The translations under genes and the position numbers were made by a program. The notes beneath the pieces are model-generated. The model saw only the letters and a list, made by a program, of their open reading frames with translations. It made no database searches and was not told where the DNA came from. Positions 11,021 to 23,322 of a DNA stretch of 64,000 nt are shown in pieces (position 1 is the stretch's first letter; each line of letters opens with the position of its first letter). Source of the stretch: Undaria pinnatifida. Taxonomy: Eukaryota; Sar; Phaeophyceae; Laminariales; Alariaceae. The stretch is from the NCBI GenBank assembly GCA_012845835.1, contig JABAKD010000019.1:10041736-10105735 (forward strand), written 5' to 3'.

Positions 11021-12513
11021 TTAGAGATCGCCACTATCTGTACCATGCCCGAGTGTCCTTATTATCGTCGCCGCTGGGTAAACTCTGGTGTCTAATCTCC
11101 CCTCGAGCACTACAGATGAGCCTACCGTACGAGCCCCCTGTGATCGTGCTGTCACCCAGCTCCGCGCTCGCGATCACCCCGGACCTATCGTAACCCCCCC
11201 GGTCCCCGTTTTTTCGTGAAGGCGAGTGTACTGTACACTGATGCAGAAAAATGCTCACGAGGAAGGTAACGTAGACAAGTGATCTACAAAAACGGAAGTC
11301 CCCGTCCCGTTTATCACGAGCTTAGGTAAAAACCACAGAAAGTATAGTAGTGTTTCCTTTTACTCGAAGTCTTCTCAGGTCGTTACCGAAGCATCTGCTT
11401 TTCCACGTGGCCCCCACGTCTCGAAGTGTCTGCTTTGTAGCCGTTGCGCTCCGAGGGCGTGCTTGACGAGATCGAGCACGTGGGTATCGCGCTTGGTGTG
11501 GGTCTGTAGCTAGATCCGGTTGTGTTGGGAACGAATCTCAAGGGATAACGTCATCGACTAGTCCTGCTATCCCGAAACCGAAAAACGCGTCTTGGGGTTC
11601 CACGGGCGGCATAGCTCTTCCCGCCGTTTGAAGACTATACCGCCCGCCCCCGCCCCCCTCTCCTTTTCCTTTCTGTCGACTCTCAGGGAGAGATATCCAT
11701 CTCACACCCCGGTGGGGGGCGAACGGCGCACTGGGCATTACGGGCATTACGGGAAGCAACACAGCTGGGAGCAGCGAGCCACGCCACAGGTATTTAGGGC
11801 TGCATCGAAACATTCTGATGTTCCTCATATGAGGATCTCTGTGAGAAATGGTGTTCTGTGTACGGTATATAACCGCTGAACATTCCCTCCCTTATGGCGT
11901 AGCTGTACAACCAAGAACGGTTACAAAACCCGAACGACATGTCCCAACAGCCTCAAGCAGGCCGTTGGTTGAGGGGGGGCATGCCACGGTTGGCAGACGT
12001 GCGTGCACCATTTTTTTTTTTCTGGTGCTCCTCTCTCTAGGAACTGGTTCTATTTCGTGTGCCTCGCAGGTGAAAATTAACTTTCCAACATTAACGTCTT
12101 GACGTGACGTATACGTATACAGCAGCATGAATTAACTTTAAATAGAAAATGACGTTTGTATCGTACGCCTCTTGTGAATGTGTGAGACGAGGGTGGAGGT
12201 TGTCGCATGCAAATCATAATTTGAACCTCAGGCATGTTCGGGTTAGACCACCTTATCACGGCAGTGGTGGTTGACTCGAAACTATGCGATTGGCGACGTT
12301 CACACAGGTAGTCCATTCGACTTGCGCGTCTGATGTTGTTATTTGGATATTGATACTGTTATGAAAGCATTTGCCTGGTGGTGTAATCTATATTCCACTC
12401 CCTAAAAAACCTGGTATAGTAGTATGAGAAAAAAAGAAAATTGAAGTGCCACCCACCCGGTGGATGAACAATTCACCCCATAGCCTAGGTATACCACGAA
12501 AAACCATTGCAGT
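11021..12513. other. Intergenic, no gene seen
   Basis: Several overlapping open frames on both strands have no consistent coding character or recognisable motif. No RNA gene or repeat structure stands out. Confidence 0.5.
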
Positions 12514-12888
12514 TTTTGCTACGATATAGGTTTCACGTTTCGTCTGAAACGGTTGCTGAACGACAGAGCACCTCAACCCCTTCACAATTGGAAACCCGTT
12601 TTGGGGACAAAATTACTTGGAAATAGTATAGGGAGGGGTTCGGGGCTCTGAAGCGGTTAACCCAAAATCGTCGGAAACAAACCATTTTTTTTTTTTTTTT
12701 TTTTTTTGCATGATTCTCGAGTGCGGTGTATGGACCCTTAGGGGCCATGGGATTTTTCATCCGGCAGCATTTTTTATTTTTATTTTTTCTCAACAAAAAT
12801 CAGTTTTCGGGAGGGACATGTCCCAAGCTCCAAACTTGAGGAACCTCGGAAAAAAATCGATGCACCCTTTGTCGTAGCACGCGTCAGA
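12514..12888. mobile_element. Degenerate member of the TIR family, copy D
   Basis: Left-end-like TTGCTACGATATAGG at 12517-12531 and right end TTGTCGTAGCACGCGTC at 12863-12880 are inverted. The interior shares with copy A (1219-1738) the words TGCATGATT, CCATGGGATTTTTCAT and GGGAGAGG/GGGAGGG in order. An A-run follows the right end. Confidence 0.45.
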
Positions 12889-14440
12889 AAAAAAAAAAAA
12901 AAAAACACGAAAATCGGACGCTTTTTTCGGGTGAAGAGTGTTGGTTATTTGGCAAAACCCACTGAGCTACTTTAGACACTTTGTACAACGGCGAGGGAGA
13001 CAGCCCCGGAGATCCCCGCTACGAAAGTGGGCGAGATTCAATCAGCCAACGCGAAAAACATATATATATATATATATGCTACATTGTTGTTGGTTATGTA
13101 ACGCTACCCACTGAGATACTCCGTCACACAGTGACTACGTACTCTGTTGCTCGGTGAGTAGTGCTATAGGAACCCACAAAGAAGCTCCATCATTCGGAAA
13201 CGTTTCAAACCAAAAAGTGCTATTGATAGTGTGCCTCTTTCGCAGAGCTCGCCTGAAATACCCAGTCAGTCGGAAATATTTTGGCCACTCCGTGCCGGAG
13301 GACGCGCGTCAAAACGTTGTCCACGCCGACTCCAGTAAGCCTGGTGGTAACTCAGCCAAATCACTCGGTACGGTGGGCGCAGCACGGATCGCGGTTTAAA
13401 CAGGACATAGTCCGTCTCGAATATAGTCCCCCTCGATCGATCATGAAGAAAATACTGAAAAATATCTCGAACTTAGTACAGCATGAATTTATTTGGTAAA
13501 TACCATCATCACATTATATATTCCGCCTCTGTGAATGTGGAAAACCGGTCGCTTGTTCCGCCTACGCACACTCTACGGCCCAAAAAAAACGAATTGATGA
13601 TCACCCGTGCAAGCACATGGAGTGTGCGCATGGTGTATGACACAGATTGTCTGACAGGAAGTACGAACCCATCTTTGCCACTCTGCACTCAAAGAATTTG
13701 TGATATATCGTGCACCCAGAACCCCAATCAACGCCCATATGACCCCCCGCCGAAGAAAAAATGGCCAAACCTGAACCTACCCGACAATGTTTGCTTGGCC
13801 TCTGCCCTTGTCAGGGCCAAAATGCGGCGGGGAGTATGGCATTTCAGGAAGGCTTTTCCCTGCTGGCGAACCGTGCACGAGAGAGGCGTCGTCCTATCGG
13901 GGACACAACGGAGGACAGCATTGCACTATCAACACGCGTGTTGTCTGTTGTCTTGAAATGCACAGTAGTGTGGTACATGGCCAGCTTTCGGTACAACAGA
14001 AAGCCGGCAGAGCGTGGACGACTACGTTGTTAACCCCATTGCTGTGTGGTGTGGGGGGAATGTGGCACGACGATTATTGTAGCAGTAATTGTAACCAGGA
14101 CAGGGTGGGTGTTTGACGCCGCTGTCGAGGCATTTTCGCCTGACAAAAATGCCACGGCGCAAGCAGCGGCATAGCACCGTAGCGCGTGATTTTACCTATA
14201 TCTCCCACGAAAAAATAGAACAGAGGTAGAAGAGTTCGCGCATAGGTTTCGTGTTTTGTTGTGGGTTTCCCTTGGTTTTTGTCCGCTCTCTGGGAATTAT
14301 CACCAGTGATCGATGTTGTGAAGCTCGTGCTGCCTTTACGTTGTCGGATGGCAAACATAATACCAGGCACTATTGACGGTAGCATGCATGAACATGGTGT
14401 CCAACCGTTTTGTGATTCGCAATGGTTGGTACTTCGACCT
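12889..14440. other. Intergenic with a short AT microsatellite
   Basis: (AT)n occupies about 13059-13077. The frames between 13480 and 14116 overlap each other on the same strand without splice-supported structure. I do not call a gene. Confidence 0.5.
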
Positions 14441-14446
14441 TGACGC

Positions 14447-14454
14447 TATAAATA
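14447..14454 (+). promoter_or_regulatory. TATA-box-like word TATAAATA
   Basis: A perfect TATAAATA stands in GC-richer sequence, with a donor-like TCG|GTAAGT about 50 bases downstream (14499-14508). It could be the promoter of a short transcript that runs into the hairpin satellite at 14580. This is position and word evidence only. Confidence 0.3.
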
Positions 14455-14574
14455 GTCGGCTCGAATGTCGGGGCGGGTGGGCATTTCGCCACTGCCTCGG
14501 TAAGTGCGACGTAGCATAGACCATGGCTATACGTACTGTGCGGTGTACAAGTCAGGGCCTAAAATATAAGCCAC

Positions 14575-15125
14575 GTAGCAAGGGTCCCCCGATAAGGCGG
14601 TCTGAGTAAGGCGGTATCCCGATGTAAGGCGGTCAAAATCGCTCGGCGTGCCTAGGGAATCGCACTCGTAACCCAGAAAGAATAAGGCGGCCTCTCCCCA
14701 TAAGGCGGTCATATTGCTCTGGCACACCAACCGCCTTGCTGGTGGATAAGGCGGCCTTTCCCTATAAGGCGGTCGTATTGCTCTGACACACCAACCGCCT
14801 TACTGGGGGATAAGGCGGCCTCCCCCTATAAGGCGGTGATATTGCTCTGGCACACCAACCGCCTTACTAGGGGATAAGGCGGCCTCCCCCTATAAGGCGG
14901 TCGTATTGCTCTGGCACACCAACCGCCTTACTGAGGGATAAGGCGGCCTCCCCCTACAAGGCGGTCGTATTGCTCTGGCACACCAACCGCCTTACTGGGG
15001 GATAAGGCGGCCTCTCCCCTATAAGGCGGTCGTATTGCTCTGGCACACCAACGGCCTTCCTGGGGGATAAGCCGGCCTCCCCCTATAGGGCGATCGTATT
15101 GCTCTGGCACACCACCGCCTTACCG
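14575..15125. repeat. Hairpin satellite, about 62-64-bp unit, roughly 8 copies
   Basis: Each unit reads ATAAGGCGGCCTCCCCCTAT, then AAGGCGGTCGTATTGCTCTGG, then CACACCAACCGCCTTACTGG. CCGCCTTA at the end of one unit pairs with TAAGGCGG at the start of the next across a loop of about 8 bases, so every junction can form a hairpin. The central copies are nearly identical; the outer copies decay. Confidence 0.9.
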
Positions 15126-15322
15126 GGAGGCTCGTACTGTAGTATATAGACCACAAAGCTATACTGTACGCTATACCAGTCTGGGTCACAATCCAAGCCA
15201 CTTTTCCTACAACAAGTATAAATGTTGTGGAGTTGGTGTCGTACCTAGTTCATAGATATCTGAAGATAGGTTCCTAGAAACGGTCCTCGTGAACCTGATG
15301 AAGTACTAGACTGTTTACAGGA

Positions 15323-15627
15323 GACGCGTGCTACGATAGAGGCGGTCTACAACTTTTTTTCTAATACTACCCCTCAATTTAGGAGGTCAACGCACGTCCT
15401 TCTTAACCCCAAAAAAAACTGATTTGTTCACGAAATAAACCTGCTTTCATATCGCGGATGAAAAAAATCCATAGCCTCGAGGTACACGACGAGAACCACG
15501 CGAAACAAAATGGCCTAATATTTCCGACGACTTTTGGCTTAAGGTGAGCCCCGACTTTTGGGTTAAGGTGAGCCCCGTCATTCGGAAAGCATTTCAGACC
15601 AAAACTGCTGCCTCTATCGTAGCGATT
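15323..15627. mobile_element. Non-autonomous TIR element (MITE), copy B
   Basis: The left end GACGCGTGCTACGATAGAGG (15323-15342) is inverted as CCTCTATCGTAGC at 15611-15623. The roughly 305-bp interior is AT-rich with TTTTGGSTTAAGGTGAGCCCC repeated twice (15531, 15555). Same family as 1219-1738. Confidence 0.6.
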
Positions 15628-16870
15628 TTTTTTTTCGTCCGTCAGGTGCTGAAGCGGTTGGTTATCCGGCGTTAGTGTCGCGGGAGGGTTGTTGGTAGAA
15701 TCCACCGCCCCCATCCCGTCACTTAGCCTTGAGCTAAGAAAGAAGCATTTTACGAGTACGAGAAGAAGCCGCTACTCCAACATTAATCGTAAGCTCGACG
15801 TGAAAAACATTAAAATTTGAGCTCGACGAGGAAGTTAGGCCATGCGGTGTAACAGTCGTCACAAAACCCCCACGAAGACTCGTTGATGATCATATCCTCA
15901 TTAACCCCTTTGGAGCCCAATGTGGACCCTATGCCAGTTCCAATTATTTTGTTTCCCAAAACGGTTTTCGAGTTGTGAAGGCGTTAAGATAGATCAAAGG
16001 ATTTGGAAATATCTATTGGTAGACCATCACCCGACGATGCCTATTTACCATTTTTCCCCTCACTAAGATCTCGGAGTTCCGCACATGTTTCATTCATTTT
16101 ATTCATGTCGAGAGCTTGTCTTTGTTGTCGGGCTGGTATATAACGCGAAGCGGTGCCTCCCAGCACCGACACCTCCTCCGTGCCTACCACTCGGCAGCAC
16201 TTTGACATAACAAGTCAATGCTAACGGGGCTGATATCTGGGCCACAAATTGCGCACGGCAGGGGGGGGGGTCACCGTTGACGGCTCTTTTCTATTCAGTG
16301 CCTCAGAGCCACAATCGCGCCCGTGGCTGGCTACCAATATTGTGCTTTTGTTTTTTCGTTTCTTCGTCATAGTAAAGAAAAGCAACTACTATTACGGGAA
16401 CATATTTTTTGTCCCCTTAGAACTGAGGTGTTTGGCCGATAGTACGCGGTTTTCACTCTTCGAGACCGCCGAAAACACCGGTAGACGCGTTCAGGATGCT
16501 CCCCGTGCTTTTCCCTAGGGCTTCCTGGCGTATTTTTCCTTTTTCTCCACGGTCGTGATTTGACTGTTCGTCCCATTTGCCAATTCTGAGGACATGATGA
16601 CTTTTAGCCTAAAGCCCTCAAAGATCCATTGTTTTTTTTTTTTTTTTTTTTTTTTTTTTGGCCCCAGTTCTGACAAACAATACTTTTTCGGAAAACTGAT
16701 TGGCTGCACCAAAAAATCAAAGTAAGACCCTGAAGGAAAGGAGAACTCCAAAAAGTCTTCGGAAAACTACGGGGTGGATCTTGAGGATTGTATCGTTTCT
16801 TGTTCGATAGCCCAGCCGAGTCGGGCAAGTACATTTGGCCTAGAAATCAGTTCTGACAGCCAAAAAAATA
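15628..16870. other. Intergenic, poly-T tract
   Basis: A poly-T run of about 30 bases lies at 16631-16660. A TATATAA word at 16138 and a G-run at 16261 are present, but no frame with coding character. Confidence 0.5.
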
Positions 16871-16881
16871 TGTTTTCTCAC

Positions 16882-17556
16882 AATAGTTGGTGGTGGCGGT
16901 GGTGGTGGTGATGGTGGTGATGGTGGTGATGGTGATGGAGGTGGTGGAGGTGGTGATGGTGATGGAGGTCGTGGTGGTGGAGGAGATGGTGGCGGTGGTG
17001 GTGGTGATGGAGGTGGTGTGGTGGTCGTGGTGGTGATTGTGGTGGTGGTGGTGGTGGTGTGGTGATGATAGTGTTGTTGTTGCTGGTGGTGTGGTGGTCG
17101 TGGTGGTGGTGGTGTTGGTGATGGTGAAGGTGGTGGTGATGATGATGGTGGTGGTTGTGGTGGATGTGGTGGTGGTGATGGTGGTTGTGATGGCGGTAGC
17201 GGCGGCGGTGGTGGTGGTGGTGGAGGTGGTGATGTTGATGTTGGTAGTGGTAGTGGTGGTGATGGTGGTGGTGGTGGTGGTGGTGGTGGTGGCGACGGTG
17301 GTAGTGGTGGCGGTGGTAGTGGTGGTGGTAGTGGTGGTGGTGGTGGTGGTGGTGGTGGTGGTGGTGGTGGTGGTGGTTGCGGTGGTTGTGGTGGTGGTGG
17401 TGGTGGTGGTGGTGGTGGTGGCGGTGGTGGCGGTGGTGGTAGTTGTGGTTGTGGTGGTTGTGGTGGTGGTGGTTGTGGTGGTGGTTGTGCTTTTGGTGGT
17501 TATGGTGATGGTGGTGATGGTGATGGTGATGGTGGTGGCGGTGGTGGGTGTGGTGG
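16882..17556. repeat. (GTG)n-type microsatellite, about 680 bp
   Basis: Imperfect GGT/GTG/GAT/GTT triplets run for nearly 700 bases. Because triplet expansion avoids stops, long frames exist on both strands (Thr-rich and His-rich on minus, Val-rich on plus). None is supported as a gene. Confidence 0.95.
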
Positions 17557-18599
17557 TATGGTTCGTTCCTCGCCGCCTCTGCTTCATGGTGTTTGGGTTC
17601 GATAGATATCGACAAGCACAACATACATTAACACGTTTTGTCGTCTGATCGAGAAAGTAACAAATAATGCACTTTCCATTACACCATTTTACCGTTTTCT
17701 GACCGATCGGTAGAGCATTCGTGATGACGCGAGAAAAAATAGACGCACCGCACATCAGTTGCGCTGTAGGTGTCAAGACGAAGCCATCGAGCACACCGAA
17801 GCTGGAGGCCGCGACAGCGGCAAACAGGCAAGGGACCAGTGCCTTCACAAAAGCATTACAATTTTTTCATTTCAGCCTTCCGATAAATGTGTAAGTCATA
17901 ATCCATTTCAAGATAGAACGAACAGTCGTCGCCTTTATTTTTCGGCTGTTCGTAACGCGAAAGCTGACGACACATTACTGGTTACCCAAACACCACCCCT
18001 CTCGCCTAAACATGTTCTCCTTCCTTTTCGGCGTGCATTCATTCGAAAACGCCTCTCTCCCTTTTTTTTTATACTACATTCTATGTCGACGTTAACCGCC
18101 GTAAAATTCGGCCCGAAAAAGTAGGACAAGCTTTTTCTTGCCCACCAGACTGTGACAAGAGCACCGAGCGCAACCTGAAGTAAAATCCCGCCACAAGAGC
18201 AATACGAACCAGATACGATGTGCTACAAAAGAAGTGAACCAAACGTCATACAGTAGGAACCACGGACGCTTTTCAACCGAAAAAAAAATCCAGATTGCTG
18301 AAAAAATCAACTTGGTAACCAAACGTCCATGCCGATGTGTCTGTTAAAAGGAACAAGCCGGCGAGCAATCGACGCGTCGCGTTGCTGTAATACAGGTCGC
18401 GTAGAGCAGCACACACTAACTTTGCGGTGAGCCTCGCTGACTACAAGCAAATTAAGCCGTTCACCATCCGATTGAAGCCCTGAAACATTGCCAGTGTCCG
18501 GCAGCGACCAACTGATTTTCAACTCACAACCGCGCACTCGGGATGGAACCAAAAAAGCACCGTGCTCCACTTCCCTGCTCAGTCTCCAAGAAAGCATCA
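17557..18599. other. Intergenic, no gene seen
   Basis: Mixed composition with overlapping short frames on both strands. Nothing is supported. Confidence 0.45.
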
Positions 18600-18603
18600 G
18601 TCC

Positions 18604-19372
18604 AAACACAATGTACGCAAAGTCTAAGCCAACGACATTAGGTCACACACAATTCACGCACATCCAAACCAACGACATCAGGTCAAACACAATGCGCGCA
18701 AAGTCTAAGCCAACCACATATCAGGTCAAACACAATCTACGCAAAGTCTAAACCAACGACATCAGGTCAAACACAATGTGCGCAAAGTCTAAACCAACGA
18801 CATGAGGTCAACCACAATGTATGTAAAGTCTGAACCAACGACATCAGGTCAAACACAATGTGCGCAAAGTCTAACCCAACGACATCAGGTCAACCACAAT
18901 ATATGTGAAGCCTAAACCAACGACACCAGGTCGAACACAATGTACGCAAAGTCTAAGCCAACGACATCAGGTCAACCACAATGTACGCAAAGTCTAAACC
19001 AACGACACCAGGTCAAACACAATGTACGCAAAAGTCTAAAGCAACGACATCAGGTCGAACACAATGTACGCAAAGTCTTAAGCCAACGACATCAGGTCAA
19101 ACACAATGTACGCAAGTCTAAAACCAACCCGCCATCGCGTCAAACACAACGTACGCAAAGTCTAGAAACCAATATCATCAGGCCAAAACACAACAATATA
19201 CGCAAAGTCTAGAAACAAACGGCATCGGGTCAAACACAACAACGTACGCAAAGTCTAAAACCAGTGACACCAGGTCAAACACAACAACGTACGCAAACTC
19301 TAAACCAACGACACCAAGCCACAGAGACAACAATGCATGCAAAGTCTGAAACCAACGACACGCCGACAGACA
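18604..19372. repeat. 41-bp minisatellite, about 18 copies
   Basis: The unit is CCAACGACATCAGGTCAAAC followed by ACAATGTACGCAAAGTCTAAA. Copies at both edges are the most diverged. The same unit resumes at 20023-20195. Confidence 0.92.
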
Positions 19373-20022
19373 TCCCACGGCAACGGCGCAACAGCAGCAG
19401 CAGATTCAAAGAACTTTCTTCAGAGAGCTCCTAACACGATGAGGAGCTTAATCGATATCTGACCCCCGAAAACATGACTTCGAAAGGCGTTCGTTCGCGC
19501 ACAACCCGACCGATGTTCACCTCTATGCCCTAGCCCTAGACGAAAAAAAATACTCCTAGGACGAGGGTACCGCAGGGGGTGGCATCCTTTTTTTCATTCC
19601 CGCGCGTGAGCTATCATATCGCGCATACTATCATACTATCGTACCGTCATACTCGCACGAGTGACTCTGTGCCGCACTGACGAAACGACATAAGGCGATT
19701 TCCTTGGCGCTGCGCCGCCAGCCATCCTATTGGGGATTCGTGTCCGCAAAACAGTACAGCACGAGAGCTTATTATGACCGCAAGGAACAGCGGGGGGGGG
19801 GATCACTCGCTCGCGCCGAGTGGCCCTGAGCCATGGGGACAAAAAAAAAGGTCACAAAAGGGACCACCCTACACCGTAACATCGGTCCGTAAAACTAGCA
19901 GAAAAAACGCAAGTTCGCCACCTGAGGAGCTCAACCGGACGGGTACATTATTAGCCAATACAACAACTGCAACCCCCACCCGTGGGATGAATCAAGGATC
20001 GAGCCACAGACAACTCATAATG

Positions 20023-20195
20023 TAAAGTCTGAACCCACGACATCAGGACAAACACAATCTCTGCGAAGTCTAAACGAACGGCATCAGGTAGGCCACAAAT
20101 ACATATATATATATATGTATATATATGTTTTATGCAGAGTCTAAACCAGGGTCATGAGGCCAAGCAAGCGCAATCCATGCAAAAAGTCTCAAAAG
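20023..20195. repeat. Detached block of the 41-bp minisatellite
   Basis: GTAAAGTCTGAACCCACGAC, then GACAAACACAATCTCTGCGA and related words continue the 18604-19372 array after a 650-bp interruption, with an (AT)n tract at about 20101-20127. The interrupting segment 19373-20022 contains no gene that I can support. Confidence 0.8.
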
Positions 20196-20539
20196 ATAGA
20201 CCAATTTTCAAAAACCCAGAAAAAAGCAATTAAACTTACTCATCTACGTAGCAGGCTCTACGACATGTTTGTAAATCACCACAGACTGAGACGTAACTAG
20301 ACAATCGTGTTCGAATGCCAGCCGGTGAGCAGCTTTGTCGTAGCCACACCCAACCCACCCAACGTGACTTTCTTTTGACCTACCGTTTGCAAAAAAAAAA
20401 AGTCCAAGCCATGCTATGGCCAGTGGAGGGTACATCTACTTTTGTCGCTGAAACTCTACAGCGCAGCGGCGGCATAGACCTCAAGTATGCACCCGCCAAG
20501 CTTGCTCGGTGGGTGATTTTACCGCATGCGGACGGGACG

Positions 20540-21217
20540 CAGGGTGCGCGGACCTCTGTTTGTCCTCCAGACCTCAACCACCTCGCCACAGTCAACGCCG
20601 ACATCATCGGATTCGTCCCCCTCCGCGGCATCATTTGTCGCTTTCTCGCCCTCACTAACCCCACTATTTTCTAACCTACCCGGTTCTACATGGCTGCTTC
20701 CGCCGCGTTTCGTGCCGTCGGTAATGCTGTAGGTAATTCCTCCGCCGTTTGTGTAACCACCATCATGTTTTATGCCGATGGGAGAAAACGTTCGGTCTAT
20801 GCTGCCTAGAGCCCTGCCATCACCGCCACCGCCACCGCCACCACCATCACCACCACCAACACCAACACCGCCAACACCACCAACACCACCACCACCAAGA
20901 CCAACACCAGCACCAGCACCACCAACACCACCAACACCACCACCAAGAACAAGACCAACACCAACACCGCTAACACCACCACTGCTGGCATGGCTGGTGA
21001 TCGACCCGTCACTACCGATGCGTTTAACCACCCCACCACGAGAGACTTTGCGGAACCTCTCGTCTATTTCTTCTTCTTCTTCTTCTTCTTCTTCTTCCCG
21101 TCTCATTTCTTCACCGGCGCTGCCACCGCCGTTGTAAGGACTGCTCAGGAGGTCTGACGCCCTCATTGCGGGATATCCGGCCGCGGCTCCTTCTTTCGCA
21201 CCCACGCGTCCTAATTT
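20540..21217 (-). CDS. Candidate 3' exon, acidic/Gly-rich, unknown function
   Basis: On the minus strand a pyrimidine-rich tract ends in AAATTAG|GACGCG at about 21217, opening a frame with GRVGAKEGAAAGYPAMRASD, a Glu run (encoded by a TTC microsatellite on plus, 21067-21099), ERFRKVSRGGVVKRIGSDGS, a long Gly/Val tract (CAC microsatellite on plus, 20817-20970) and a C-terminal part SIDRTFSPIGIKHDGGYTNG. The frame ends at 20519, or at a donor-like CG|GTAAAA near 20525. Microsatellite expansion inflates the low-complexity parts; the flanking non-repetitive parts look like protein. It is probably the downstream part of a minus-strand gene with the candidate exons at 21741-24282. Function unknown. 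Confidence 0.4.
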
Positions 21218-21740
21218 TGATCGCGATAGTTGGAGGGCAGCGGAGAAAGATGCCAGAGGGTGGAAAGGGATTTGAGATTTCTGAGTGCCTCGGGGGCATT
21301 CCATCCAGGGAAGGGGAGGAGTATTGCTCAACCATGTATAGCGCAATAGAAATACATATATACCTGGTATATATTATTTTTGGCATTGTTATTATGTTAT
21401 GTCATCCGCCAGCCGACATTGTACGGCACGAGCCGTAGCGTCGAAATCTCGCAAACATCCCAAGGAAGGAGAAGAAGAAGGGGGAAACCGCGAGAGAGAA
21501 ACTAAAAAAATACCGGGAAGGTAAATGTTTTTGTTTTTCTACGCTGTGTGTTTTGACCCCTTCACAACCGGAAACCCCCCTTTGGGAGACGTGTAACTTG
21601 GAATTAGTATAGGGAGAGGTTTTATAGGGATAGGTTTTAGGGGCCCAAAAGGGGTTTATAAAGCAATCGGGATGTTTTGTATCTTCTCTACCGATGCTGC
21701 CACACAAATCTCACTCTAAATTCAAGTAGTTAACCTCCTC

Positions 21741-21869
21741 ACCTGAGAGGGCGGCGGCATGAACGAAACTACGACGGGAGCGTAAAGCTTGCGTTCTCGC
21801 TAGCACCCTCCCGCCCGACGAACTCGCGGCCATCTCTCTTCCCCCCGAAATCGCGATGTCGCCGAAGGA
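21741..21869 (-). CDS. Candidate internal exon
   Basis: Bounded by ATTGCAG|CTGAGC at the upstream edge and CTCTCAG|GTGAGG at the downstream edge, both good splice words. The frame reads SSFGDIAISGGREMAASSSG, then RVLARTQALRSRRSFVHAA. No family recognised. Assigned to the same unknown minus-strand gene by orientation only; phase with neighbours has not been resolved. Confidence 0.35.
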
Positions 21870-22229
21870 GCTCAGCTGCAATTTTGTTTTGGCGAGCAAC
21901 ATACGAGAAAAGCAAAAGAAAAATTGGTAGAGACAGAGGGGGGTTAGAGTTCGTTCATGGATAGATTTCCTTCTCTGTTCACTCTAGGTTGTTATGTATG
22001 GGGATTTTTAGGAGCGCTCGACGTTGAAGCTCGAGCTGCACACCTTCGGAGTCCACCGAAATCCGAAGTCGAGATGTCATCGAACAGGCCATATTGAAAC
22101 AGTTTGGCGAACAGCAGCAGAAGAAAAACAAACTCACAAGACCAGGCCCGCAAGTTTCGCGCAAAAGCATCTGGCTCTCGTTACGCGACAGCAGGTGTCA
22201 GCAACCAACATTGTAACACCTATAAGTAG

Positions 22230-22690
22230 TAGCAGCTGGAGACCTACACCGTTCAACCGTGTGCGGTCATGTATTAAAAAACTCGGAGAAATGAAAAGGG
22301 GAAAACAGGGAGGCGCGCATCATGTCGCTCGGCTGATACTATCCATGCGACCACTAAGTAGTGAAAACTAAAAGATTAGAGTACCAAAAAAGGAAACAAG
22401 GCGTGCATCATGTTTGCTCAGTCCTTCTCCTCAGCCGTGAGCCCCTCCTCTCGGAGGCAGGGACTGGTCTCTCAACCATGCGACGAATAAAGCCTAGAAG
22501 TTACGCCGTGCAACCATCGCACCATTAAAAAACACTACCAGGTAGAAGCGACGCCGTTCAACCATGCGACCATTGTAAAAAACTAGAAGAAATAGTAAGC
22601 GGGCACCGTGTCCCTCGGCCCTCACCATCCTTGCGAGACCATTAAACAAAAACACTGCAAGCGCGGAAATAAAGGCGCCCACCATGTCAC
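22230..22690. repeat. Degenerate tandem units with CCATGCGACCATTAAAAA words
   Basis: CAACCATGCGACCATT / CAACCGTGTGCGGTCATG type words followed by AAAAAACT and a GCGyCGCATCATGTCGCTCGG block recur three to four times at 80-130-bp spacing. The end of the candidate exon at 22680-22888 reads into them, producing repeated FNG/YNG + MVxRR peptides that are probably not translated. Confidence 0.5.
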
Positions 22691-22888
22691 TCGGCCCGCC
22701 GCCGGTGGGCTGTTCCCTTAGAAGGCAGGGACCGGACGGCGAAAACATCTCAAGAACCGGGCACGAGTCATCCATGTCACAGTCGCTGGTGTCAGAATCC
22801 GAGGTGTCGCTGCCGCTCCCGCGGCCACTGCTTCCACCAAATTCGAGCCACCTTTCGTTTAGGATTTCCCGCGAACCATTGCACCTGA
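22680..22888 (-). CDS. Candidate internal exon, Ser/Asp-rich
   Basis: A minus-strand acceptor TACCTTCAG|GTGCAATGG at about 22888 opens a frame with NGSREILNERWLEFGGSSGR, then a (SDTSD)n acidic stretch and SCPVLEMFSPSGPCLLREQ, up to a donor-like GTGGGCG near 22684. Composition is clearly protein-like. Function unknown. An alternative phase of the same exon is stopped after about 30 codons. Confidence 0.4.
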
Positions 22889-23139
22889 AGGTATAAAATG
22901 TGGGCAATGCAAGTAGTGTATTCGGAGACGACGGCAGGGTGGGGAGTTGCCAAAAGAAGGAGGGGGGGGGCGGGGGGCGGGGGGCGGGGGGTAGTTCGTG
23001 TAATGTGCTCGCCAGCAGCAAAAAACTGACTGAACGGTGACGTGGCCAGCTCTAAAGCGCATGCAACACAAAATACCTGTTATGCGGTGCAACGGTTCAT
23101 TTGAACGAAACTAACTTCGAGCTTGAAACCTTGAACCGT

Positions 23140-23322
23140 TGTCCCGCGTAACCTTGAAACGCTGTACCAGCTAATAGGGGTGACCGAAGCCTCATAATAT
23201 ATCAGCCTCAATCCCACAATACCTCCAAGGATCCTGGTTCGGCCCTGCAGGCCTAACTGCAAGCGATCGCTGCTCAAAATGTGAGGCCACTTGCCCAACC
23301 GAATACTGGATACCCCAACTTT
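23140..23322 (-). CDS. Candidate internal exon
   Basis: A minus-strand acceptor ATGAACAG|AAAAG at about 23323 opens GVSSIRLGKWPHILSSDRLQ, then LGLQGRTRILGGIVGLRLIY, to a donor-like CAAG|GTTTC near 23124. The mixed hydrophobic/charged pattern looks coding. No family recognised. Confidence 0.3.

Noticed and set aside
16847-17848. Long Thr-rich, His-rich and Val-rich frames
   Set aside because: They are translations of an imperfect GTG/CAC microsatellite, open in several frames on both strands at once.
18604-19372. CRISPR-like regularly spaced repeats
   Set aside because: The units are contiguous with no unique spacers, and the context is eukaryotic.
20772-21137. Pro/Thr-rich plus-strand frame
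   Set aside because: Antisense of the CAC/TTC microsatellites inside the minus-strand candidate exon; the minus strand has better flanking sequence.
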